A DNA stretch of 5,173 nt from positions 1 through 5,173 of the forward strand of contig JAJYFX010000175.1 of assembly GCA_021785315.1 (NCBI GenBank), written 5' to 3'. The notes beneath the pieces were generated by a model. The model searched no databases, was not told where the DNA came from, and saw only the letters and a list, made by a program, of their open reading frames with translations. Positions 1 to 5,173 of the stretch are shown here, one piece after another (positions within the stretch are counted from its first letter, which is position 1; each line of letters begins with the position of its first letter). Made by a program: the position numbers and the translations under genes. The DNA is from Actinomycetes bacterium (GTDB taxonomy: Bacteria > Actinomycetota > Acidimicrobiia > Acidimicrobiales > Acidimicrobiaceae).

Positions 1-53
1 AAACACGGAACTCAAAATTTTTTTGCTGCTGAGAGCGATGGCCCACGGGTGAT

Positions 54-80
54 AACCATGGGAAACCATGGGAAACATTG
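54..80. repeat. Short tandem direct repeat containing CCATGG
   Basis: The ten bases AACCATGGGA occur twice back to back (54-63 and 64-73), followed by a partial third copy (AACATTG, 74-80). Each full unit contains the palindrome CCATGG. An A4T7 run lies just upstream at 14-24. No gene is visible in 1-147, where all plus frames carry stops. The repeat could be chance slippage or a small binding site; nothing in the context decides between them. Confidence 0.6.
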
Positions 81-147
81 TCGCTGAACAATAGCCAAAA
101 AACTTGTGGGTAAAGATTAGGTCTGGTTGCAGGTGCAATAGTGGTAA

Positions 148-782
148 ACCCCAGACAGTAGAGAGTGTCCGGTTTCTTGCGCCCCTGTTACCGGCGTCAC
201 GTGTCGCAAGCCGACCAAAGGCAATGAGACGGGTTTTCGTCGGTTCGAAGAACTCCAAGATTATCTCACAGAAAAGGTCGAGGAACTGGTGCAGCACCGT
301 GAATCGGCTGACGAAACGACACCTGGTCAGGATGATCTTCTCGTTAAAAAAAGCGAGCTGCGAGCTATATCGATTAGTGGTAAGACCCATTCCATAAAAC
401 ATGTATATGACATTTTGTTGCTGACCGCCGCATGGCTGATTAAGCAAGGGAAGCTCCGCAAGACTGGACGTTCCAATAAAAATTGGAATCTAAACGGTAT
501 CTAATCGCGGAGCGCCCGGTACACCCGTACAATAACAATCCCTTTAGAGGTCCATGTCATTTCTACGTCAACCCAGGATTGGCTGTTGGGCCCAAACAAC
601 TTCGGGCGTTCGGAGAACAGATAGTAAAACATTGGGATCACTCGGATGGTACCGCCCGTAGTTACCACAGCTTGAATTATGAAGTCGGTAAACTTACTTT
701 CCCATACGACAATAATTATTCCCGTAGCAAATACCAGCGCAACCGCGGTCACCAATACCAAAAGGTCAGGTGCAGTGCTTAA
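148..782 (+). pseudogene. Frameshifted remnant of a plus-strand gene, unknown function
   Basis: Frame 1 is open from just after a stop at 145-147 to 504, and it looks coding from about 220 (FEELQDYLTEKVEELVQHRE, then a segment ending LLLTAAWLIKQGKLRK). The similarity then continues in another frame from 480: ESKRYLIAERPVHP, an NPF segment, then FYVNPGLAVGPKQLRAFGEQ. The join is an A5 run at 478-482, where one extra A would fuse the two frames as SNKKLESKRYLI. From memory, the combined pattern (a WLI-x-GKL helix, then RYLI..PVHP, then an LYV-N-L strand and a terminal helix) resembles a C-terminal module of hypothetical, sometimes nuclease-associated proteins. That link is inference. No in-frame ATG precedes the coding-like part, and GTG at 289 is the only start-like codon, so the 5' end is also probably lost. 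The part after about 690 has no recognisable character and overlaps the minus-strand ORF tail. Confidence 0.45.
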
Positions 783-1304
783 CTGAGGCACCGTAGAACG
801 CTTAGAGGCCCTGTTGGTGTAAAACGCAGCCAGATCCATCCACAAAAGCAGAACAAAAGTGTCCAGAACGAAGCTGATTGTTAGCGATTGTAGCACTAAC
901 TGCACGGAATCGAGCTGCGGCAGCGCAATCCGTCGTCCAATGGGAAGTCGCGTAATGTATCCTGGCAAAATACACGTCTTTCCGCCATTAGGCTTGGAAC
1001 TCCGGTGAAAAGTCGACACCATCTGGTGTTGGACTTGGCCTCGGATTACCGGATGGATCTCCCGAAGGGTGTGCATGTCGACGGCCCGGCCTTCGAATAT
1101 CTCCGACAATCGATCTTGAATGCTCAACAGCCGAACAAAGCCCACGCGCTGACCGGGCGCGAATTGAACCACCAGGTCGATATCGCTCTCCTCCCTAAAG
1201 TCGTTTCGGGTGGCCGAACCAAACACCGCCAACGAGTCAATGCGTTCCTGCTGACAGATCCGCGAAACATCCGGCAAATGCCGTTGAACCACTGGAGCAA
1301 GCAC
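501..1304 (-). CDS. MNT-type nucleotidyltransferase with a membrane-like C-terminal tail
   Basis: The N-terminal ~100 residues are a minimal nucleotidyltransferase of the MNT/MntA type. The motif GS-x10-DxD is complete (G29, S30, D41, D43), and a third acidic residue sits at D76 in GRAVDMHTL. The domain closes with the usual helix around REIHPVIRGQVQHQ (82-95). In this family such proteins often act as antitoxins that nucleotidylate a HEPN toxin, or are orphans. I chose GTG at 1304 because a purine-rich site (AGAGGGGG) lies 8 bases upstream and a perfect -10 lies just beyond. The frame is open much further up, to 1535, but that part has no domain-like content. Family members are normally about 100 residues, yet this frame continues to 267. 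Residues 140-160, 180-201 and 207-230 are hydrophobic and could be two or three membrane segments. ATG at 839 (residue 156) could start a separate small membrane protein, but it has no ribosome binding site. The last ~90 codons lie antisense to the plus-strand gene remnant, so the tail may be read-through into foreign sequence. No HEPN gene is visible on either side. The nucleotidyltransferase part is fairly certain; the fusion is not. Confidence 0.6.
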   Translation of the reverse strand: MLAPVVQRHLPDVSRICQQERIDSLAVFGSATRNDFREESDIDLVVQFAPGQRVGFVRLLSIQDRLSEIFEGRAVDMHTLREIHPVIRGQVQHQMVSTFHRSSKPNGGKTCILPGYITRLPIGRRIALPQLDSVQLVLQSLTISFVLDTFVLLLWMDLAAFYTNRASKRSTVPQLSTAPDLLVLVTAVALVFATGIIIVVWESKFTDFIIQAVVTTGGTIRVIPMFYYLFSERPKLFGPNSQSWVDVEMTWTSKGIVIVRVYRALRD

Positions 1305-1320
1305 AGTCCCATCCCCCTCT
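1302..1320 (-). promoter_or_regulatory. Ribosome binding site deciding the GTG start of the nucleotidyltransferase
   Basis: On the minus strand AGAGGGGG (1320-1313) precedes GTG (1304-1302) by 8 bases. An ATG inside the spacer (1312-1310) is in a different frame and would give an unrelated protein, so GTG is the preferred start. Confidence 0.5.
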
Positions 1321-1331
1321 CGTCTACGATT

Positions 1332-1359
1332 ATTATAGTGTAGAGTTCTTTGTTCAAAA
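1332..1359 (-). promoter_or_regulatory. Candidate sigma-70 type promoter for the nucleotidyltransferase
   Basis: Reading the minus strand, TATAAT (1337-1332) is a perfect -10 hexamer in an AT-rich patch about 28 bases before the GTG start. The -35 is weak: TTTTGA (1359-1354) gives a 16-base spacer, while TTGAAC (1357-1352) matches better but leaves only 14. The implied leader is about 20 bases, just enough for the ribosome binding site. Confidence 0.4.
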
Positions 1360-1521
1360 TATAGGTATGCGGAAACGCCCCACCTCGAACACCCAAGATG
1401 ATTCCACCGTCCTTGCATTTGACCATTTTGTCCGGCAGAAAGGATTGCCGGGACCGCATTGGGAGCGACCGTCGGGACTGCTATTGGCGGATCTGCCAGA
1501 CCTGTAAAAGTGGGTATCCCT

Positions 1522-1554
1522 GAACCACTCCCCACGGATAAATCCGGGTGGTTC
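1522..1554. repeat. Two-tier imperfect hairpin, possible IS200/IS605-type end
   Basis: GAACCAC (1522-1528) pairs perfectly with GTGGTTC (1548-1554). Inside it CGGAT (1535-1539) pairs with ATCCG (1542-1546) around an AA loop, leaving an asymmetric internal loop (TCCCCA on one side, a single G on the other). On the plus strand it is followed by TAAAAA, which is too short a U run for a good terminator. IS200/IS605 and TnpB elements carry such subterminal hairpins, and a TnpB remnant lies about 250 bases away. Assigning the hairpin to that element is inference. Confidence 0.45.
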
Positions 1555-1589
1555 TAAAAACCTATACCTTCACACTCTCAGCGGCTCTC

Positions 1590-1609
1590 ACGCCCGCTTG
1601 CGCGGGTGT
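1590..1609. repeat. REP-like GC-rich stem-loop
   Basis: An 8-bp stem (ACGCCCGC at 1590-1597 with GCGGGTGT at 1602-1609, one G-U pair) encloses a TTGC loop. Translated on the minus strand it gives AVTPAQAGVRA, a peptide I recognise as the spurious product of dispersed intergenic repeats in many genomes. That suggests a copy of a repeated palindromic element rather than a gene. Only one copy is present here, so its repetitiveness cannot be shown. Confidence 0.45.
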
Positions 1610-1732
1610 TACAGCATCCGCTGTCTTATGCTCCAGCAGACTTTCTTTCTCGGACGACCCACTCTGACTCGAGCCGCTCGGATAGCGGCCAAAGGACGAG
1701 GGCAGCAAGGCACTCCAACTGAGGTGAACTCT

Positions 1733-2110
1733 ATGGCAACAACATATGATGCTGCGTTTAAAGCGCAAGCGGTGATGACCGGCAGACGGATTGGGCGTCG
1801 GAAGACCCCTTCTTTTGTTTGCGAAGTTCCGCTGTCGGTGACTCGTCGCCAGGAACGAATCCTAGAGGCGCGGTTTGAAGCAGGACTGGCAAAGCACGTG
1901 AAAGAAGAACGCTTGCAAGCGGCCGATGCCTACGAGCATTGGCCAGGTGCGGAACCGCTCCTGCGGACGGCTTGGCAACAGCGCCAACGTTACGGATTCT
2001 CCGCTTACGCTGGTGACAAGAACTATTCACGGCCAAGATCGCGACTACGACGTGGCTTGGCGAGCACTTGTCGCGCCCCGCCCGACACCTCTACATCTCC
2101 TGGTAAATAG
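1733..2110 (+). pseudogene. Mosaic transposase remnant: IS3 OrfA start joined to a TnpB-like N-terminal fragment
   Basis: An ATG at 1733 with a good ribosome binding site (GAGGTG, 1721-1726, 6 bases away) opens a 125-codon frame. Residues 1-14 (MATTYDAAFKAQAV) match the usual beginning of IS3-family OrfA transposases. From about residue 24 the sequence changes to a TnpB-like N-terminus: SFVCEVPLSVTRRQERILEA (27-46), an FEAG helix, then RYGFSAYA (86-93). The expected continuation appears only in another frame, where 2017-2070 reads ELFTAKIATTTWLGEHL after a stop at 2014-2016. This indicates a frameshift between about 2011 and 2017. The similarity then ends, so the entire RuvC-like catalytic part is absent. 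The product cannot be an active transposase or RNA-guided nuclease. The open frame may still be translated as a nonsense-tailed peptide. The IS3 piece is short and rests on its characteristic start only. Confidence 0.6.
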
Positions 2111-2264
2111 ATTTTTTTCTATGCCAGACAACAGGTATTGTCCGAACAAACTGAGCAGCACCATACGTGATCCCCTCGTCCCTGCCCCAGATTACCACGC
2201 TCCCCTCCTGGTTCTGTTCCCTGACATCCGTTATGAAACTACACGAACCACAATCAGGCGGTTG

Positions 2265-4955
2265 TCACGATACGTCGCCAATATTGCCGGATTGCCCGCC
2301 CAGTCCCGTCCGCCTCAGATCGACCACGTGAGCCTGACCAATCTTGGTGTATCGCCTGGTGGCGCTCGTGAGGAGAATGATTTGGCACTCCTTGGCCACC
2401 GCGTTCAAGACAGACGCCATAAGGTCTAGACGCTCATCGTCGGTGTGCCCAAGCGTGTCATCAAGAATTATCGGAACCCCCTCAGCGGGGTCGACCAATG
2501 ATGCCGCGGCCAAGCGAATCAACAAGGCCAGCTGCTCTTTGGCTCCCGTGCTCAGGACCTCAACGCCTAAGGTGATGCCATGAAGAGTCCGCGACACCAC
2601 AGAAAGATTTTCGTCCAACGCTACATCGAAGTCGCTCCCAAAAACCACTCTGCCCAACTCATTAATACGCTTGCGCAGTGGCTCCCGATACCGACGCTGT
2701 TCGGCGTCACGACAAGCGCTAACGACTTCATACAGCATCCTAGCCGCTTGTCCACGCCGCTCTACAGCCGCTAAATCCGTCTGAGCCTTATCCCGTGAGA
2801 CTATGGCTTCTTGCAGTTCTTCATATAATCCTTCGGCTCCCATGGTGGCCAAACGTCCTAGGCATTCTGCTCGTTCCTGGCGAATTTGATTGAGCCGTGT
2901 GGTCAAATTGTTGACTTGAATGTGCAGTTGAGTCGCTCGCGTGCGCACCTGATCCGGCTGCATTTGCTCCAAGTTTTGGCTAATAGCGTCTACCTGAGCC
3001 TTAAGCATGTCCACCTGGCGGGTGGCTTCCTCGACTTGAGACTGCAAAACATCGTCGGGCACCTCTCGCCGCCCCTGCTCCAAGTCGCCCCGAACACGAG
3101 ACAGAAGCTCCTGCTTTTTCACACGCTCAGGTCCCAGAGACTGCAATTCTTTATGAGCCGTATTAGCACGCTCTTTTGCCGCCTCCAACAGCTGGATTGA
3201 CTGGCGAAGAGCATTCTCTGCCTCATCCATGGTCTGGTGGGCAATCGCAGCCGACTGCCGCGCCCCATCGATGGTCTCTGGGTACGGATAATTTTGTGGG
3301 CGTCTTGTGCGGTACTCATCCACACGTGCTCGGAGTTCCGCTTGCCGCCGCTCGAGTGACGAGAGATCACTCCCTGCCAATTCCGCATCTAATCGTTCTT
3401 GGACGTCCGCCATTTGACTGGTGAGTGCCCTCGCCTGATCCCACTTTCCTTCAGCATCACTAAAGGACTGCACCTCATACTGGACCAGTAGTCGCTGCAA
3501 TGCCCCCTGTTCGCGTTCTAATTTCGATTGCAAGTCGGACACGGACGCACCAGGAGTCATGGTAATGTCCAAAGCCCCAGGCACGCCGAACATCACCGGC
3601 TCGGCGATAGAAAACTGTTTTTCTTCTTCCGCGGCCAGGGGTACAGCCGTTCCATTCAGCATTATCGTAAGTTCACTCAATGCTCGGATTATAGCGGTCG
3701 GGCTGCCTACCTGTAACCCTGATTGCGCAACGTACACTTTGTCCATCTGTTTTCGAATGGCCTTGAGTCCTTCTTCGGTAATGTGAATGCGATACCGTGC
3801 TTGCTCATTCTCCGCAAGGCTTCGCGTCAAGTGGCGTATGCGGTCTACTTGCTTATCCAGTGCGGCTAATTCACTGTGGGTGATAAAAACATCGGCATCC
3901 TCATTAAGACGCTCAAAAACTCTTTTGACCTCTTCGCTCCGCGACTTGGTCGCATCATGTGCATCCTTGACGCCCAGGTAGGATCGCTGGGCATCGGACT
4001 CTTCCTTCATCGCCGATTGAATGCGGGCGTCAAGATCTGCGATGACACCCATTAATTCGGACTCTTGCGCGGCAAAACGCGACCTGTCCGACCATTTTTG
4101 GGTTAACATACTCAAATTGTCCTGACCATGCCGAAGTTTCTGAAGTTCCTCTCGGTGCATGGATTCGAGCGTCTGAATGGCGATCAGCGAATCTTCCAGG
4201 GTGCGCAAATTTCCCTCAGACTCCAGCAAGTCACGGGAGTGATCGCCTATTTCTCGATCGAGATAGTCCATGTGGTCGACATCCCGTTCGACAAGTCCAA
4301 TCCGTTGACTTAATCGATCCACCTCTTTTTGAAGCTGATCCAATCGTTCGCGCGGGCCACCAAAGACCGCCTTGAGTTCTCGTCCATTGGCCGAGTAGAA
4401 CCCATCTCGCTCGCGTTTTATTCGACGAAACAGGGTGTCATCAGCAGTGCCATCACTGCCGCCTGCCGCACGGTCCAGAGCTTCTCGCAGGGACGTAGAC
4501 GCCCCCAGAGCCACATGGGTCACATCGTCTGCGGCAATGCCCTGGGCAATCTTCAGCGCTTTCCATAGTTCCCAATCGGTCTGTTTGGTGAGCATTTCCC
4601 GCACATAATCATGGGCCTCACGCCCAGTCAATGTACGGCGCTGGCCCCCATTTTCCATCGTTAAACGCGTCTCGCGCTCGCGGTGATAGCGCTTGAAATA
4701 GGTAAACCTTTCGCTGCCAACTTGAAAGCGCGCTTCAATTTCCGTGCCCCGGTCCTGCCCCGATGGTTTCGTGGCCTCCACTTCGCGATGCTGCGAAGAA
4801 TCCGCATACTCCAGTAATATGTCCAGCGCACTCATCAGGGACGTTTTGCCGACCTCATTCGGTCCTTGAATGAGGGTTATCCCGGTTGGCCGAAATTCAA
4901 TCTCCTGCGTCTCGACTCCCTTGAAATGCTTAAGCCGCAATGATAGCAACCGCAT
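2265..4955 (-). CDS. SMC/Rad50-like AAA ATPase (YhaN / Rv1278-type), 896 residues
   Basis: This ABC-type ATPase has a split head and long coiled coils, like the SbcC/Rad50/RecN group that binds and processes DNA ends in the cytoplasm. Visible parts in order: head strand MRLLSLRLKHFKG (1-13), Walker A GPNEVGKTS (31-39), Q-loop glutamine in LKIAQG (Q138), coiled coil about 195-410, a non-coiled insertion about 411-472 with strand-like stretches, and a second coiled coil about 473-760 broken near 552-562 by PQNYPYP. The second head half follows: signature LSTGAKEQLALL (801-812), Walker B and D-loop VPIILDDTLGHTD (827-839), and a last strand CQIILLTSATRRY (857-869). No CxxC zinc hook exists; only three cysteines occur (698, 748, 857). 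The switch position after the last strand has T/S instead of the usual histidine. ATG at 4955 is preferred because GAGGGAGG lies 7 bases before it and the head strand begins there. The frame is open 38 codons further, but that part overlaps the upstream gene and is not domain-like. The gene follows that gene by 34 bases, which suggests an operon. It is complete, undamaged and certain as a family; the exact subfamily is from memory. Confidence 0.93.
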   Translation of the reverse strand: MRLLSLRLKHFKGVETQEIEFRPTGITLIQGPNEVGKTSLMSALDILLEYADSSQHREVEATKPSGQDRGTEIEARFQVGSERFTYFKRYHRERETRLTMENGGQRRTLTGREAHDYVREMLTKQTDWELWKALKIAQGIAADDVTHVALGASTSLREALDRAAGGSDGTADDTLFRRIKRERDGFYSANGRELKAVFGGPRERLDQLQKEVDRLSQRIGLVERDVDHMDYLDREIGDHSRDLLESEGNLRTLEDSLIAIQTLESMHREELQKLRHGQDNLSMLTQKWSDRSRFAAQESELMGVIADLDARIQSAMKEESDAQRSYLGVKDAHDATKSRSEEVKRVFERLNEDADVFITHSELAALDKQVDRIRHLTRSLAENEQARYRIHITEEGLKAIRKQMDKVYVAQSGLQVGSPTAIIRALSELTIMLNGTAVPLAAEEEKQFSIAEPVMFGVPGALDITMTPGASVSDLQSKLEREQGALQRLLVQYEVQSFSDAEGKWDQARALTSQMADVQERLDAELAGSDLSSLERRQAELRARVDEYRTRRPQNYPYPETIDGARQSAAIAHQTMDEAENALRQSIQLLEAAKERANTAHKELQSLGPERVKKQELLSRVRGDLEQGRREVPDDVLQSQVEEATRQVDMLKAQVDAISQNLEQMQPDQVRTRATQLHIQVNNLTTRLNQIRQERAECLGRLATMGAEGLYEELQEAIVSRDKAQTDLAAVERRGQAARMLYEVVSACRDAEQRRYREPLRKRINELGRVVFGSDFDVALDENLSVVSRTLHGITLGVEVLSTGAKEQLALLIRLAAASLVDPAEGVPIILDDTLGHTDDERLDLMASVLNAVAKECQIILLTSATRRYTKIGQAHVVDLRRTGLGGQSGNIGDVS

Positions 4956-4962
4956 GGCTAGG

Positions 4963-4970
4963 CCTCCCTC
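4963..4970 (-). promoter_or_regulatory. Shine-Dalgarno site of the SMC-like ATPase
   Basis: GAGGGAGG on the minus strand ends 7 bases before the ATG at 4955. It lies between the upstream stop codon (4992-4990) and this start. It fixes the start and indicates independent, strong translation initiation within the presumed operon. Confidence 0.75.
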
Positions 4971-4989
4971 ATTAGGCGGTAGTAAAGGG

Positions 4990-5173
4990 CTAAGGCGTCT
5001 CGGTGGCGCTGACCCTCGGGATCCGGAAATGACGATCCTGCCACGAGTTTTCAAAGGCGTCTTTCGCAAAACCGGTTAGATGAACGTCATCCATTGCTCC
5101 TGACTTCGGGAGAATGGCTAACTGATCACGATGCTCATGGCGGTCGATCGCCCCAAACACTTCGCGCTGTTCC
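4990..5173 (-). CDS. C-terminal end of an upstream gene cut by the window edge
   Basis: Reading the minus strand from 5172, 60 sense codons run to a TAG at 4992-4990. The peptide begins EQREVFGAIDRHEHRDQLA and includes DDVHLTGFAKDAFENSW; it is charged and soluble, with no membrane segment. The other minus-strand frame I read from the edge stops within about 40 bases, which supports this one. It runs in the same direction as the SMC-like ATPase and ends 34 bases before that gene's start, so the two are probably co-transcribed. Partners of this ATPase type are often SbcD/Mre11-like metallophosphoesterases (the YhaO or Rv1277 arrangement). That would make this the tail of such an enzyme, but the metal-binding motifs would lie outside the window, so the function is not shown here. 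Confidence 0.65.
   Translation of the reverse strand, partial: EQREVFGAIDRHEHRDQLAILPKSGAMDDVHLTGFAKDAFENSWQDRHFRIPRVSATETP

Noticed and set aside
501..1010. A HEPN toxin gene next to the nucleotidyltransferase
   Set aside because: The expected R-x4-H-type motif and helical pattern were not seen in the translated frames available over this interval, so no HEPN gene is claimed.
1005..1343. A 112-codon plus-strand ORF
   Set aside because: It lies exactly antisense to the nucleotidyltransferase domain with its complete catalytic motif; there is no motif or start signal of its own.
1124..1459. A 111-codon minus-strand ORF overlapping the nucleotidyltransferase
   Set aside because: It is in a different frame from the clear catalytic motifs, is rich in Arg/Trp/Cys, and its second half is a shadow of the real domain.
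1366..1506. A 46-codon plus-strand ORF from ATG at 1366
   Set aside because: There is no ribosome binding site (only AGG one base from the ATG), no recognisable motif, and it lies between the promoter region and the hairpin. It may be debris, but nothing supports a gene.
1305..1535. A 77-codon upstream extension of the nucleotidyltransferase frame
   Set aside because: It runs through the hairpin and the promoter-like -10, is low-complexity (Pro/Val/Ala) at its start, and no family member begins this far upstream.
2106..2130. A short A/T hairpin (ATAG with CTAT around a T run) as a terminator
   Set aside because: The stem is only 4 bp of A/T and cannot act as a terminator; no clear terminator was found after the ATPase stop.
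2265..2583. Plus-strand ORFs opposite the ATPase C-terminus
   Set aside because: They are antisense to the signature and Walker B motifs of a well-supported gene.
4956..5069. A 38-codon N-terminal extension of the ATPase from ATG at 5069
   Set aside because: It overlaps the end of the upstream gene in another frame, is rich in Arg/Pro/Ser with no domain character, and the ATG at 4955 has a strong ribosome binding site directly before the conserved head strand.

Overview
The window is bacterial DNA of middling GC content. Its gene-dense right half is in good order and its left half is scrambled. I cannot fix the organism. The large ATPase resembles, from memory, the SMC-like ATPases paired with a phosphoesterase in actinobacteria (the Rv1277/Rv1278 type) and in some Firmicutes and Chloroflexota. 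The TnpB fragment also belongs to a type common in Gram-positive and Chloroflexota-like genomes. This is inference, not identification.

Right half (2265-5173, minus strand): two genes read in the same direction. The first is cut by the window edge, so only its last 60 codons are present. It is followed after 34 bases by a complete 896-residue SMC/Rad50-like ATPase with Walker A, Q-loop, two long coiled coils, a central non-coiled insertion, signature motif and Walker B. The ATPase has a strong ribosome binding site and probably shares a transcript with the cut gene. By family precedent the partner could be an SbcD/Mre11-like metallophosphoesterase, but no diagnostic part of it is visible.

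Left half (1-2264): accessory and decayed sequence. It holds (a) a plus-strand gene remnant (148-782), open in two frames joined at an A run; (b) a minus-strand nucleotidyltransferase of the MNT/MntA type (start at 1304) with intact catalytic residues, its own promoter-like sequence and no HEPN partner in view, whose frame runs on into a membrane-protein-like tail overlapping remnant (a); (c) two stem-loops at 1522-1554 and 1590-1609; (d) an IS-derived mosaic (1733-2110) in which the first residues of an IS3-type OrfA are joined to a frameshifted N-terminal piece of a TnpB-like protein. Bases 1-147 show only a short tandem repeat and an A/T run. Bases 1338-1732 carry the upstream side of the nucleotidyltransferase and the stem-loops. 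Bases 2111-2264 contain no convincing gene.

The layout suggests a conserved DNA-processing operon whose downstream flank has collected mobile-element debris and a toxin-antitoxin-like orphan. I see no intact new multi-gene system. The most unusual candidates are the nucleotidyltransferase with a membrane tail and the frameshifted plus-strand gene.
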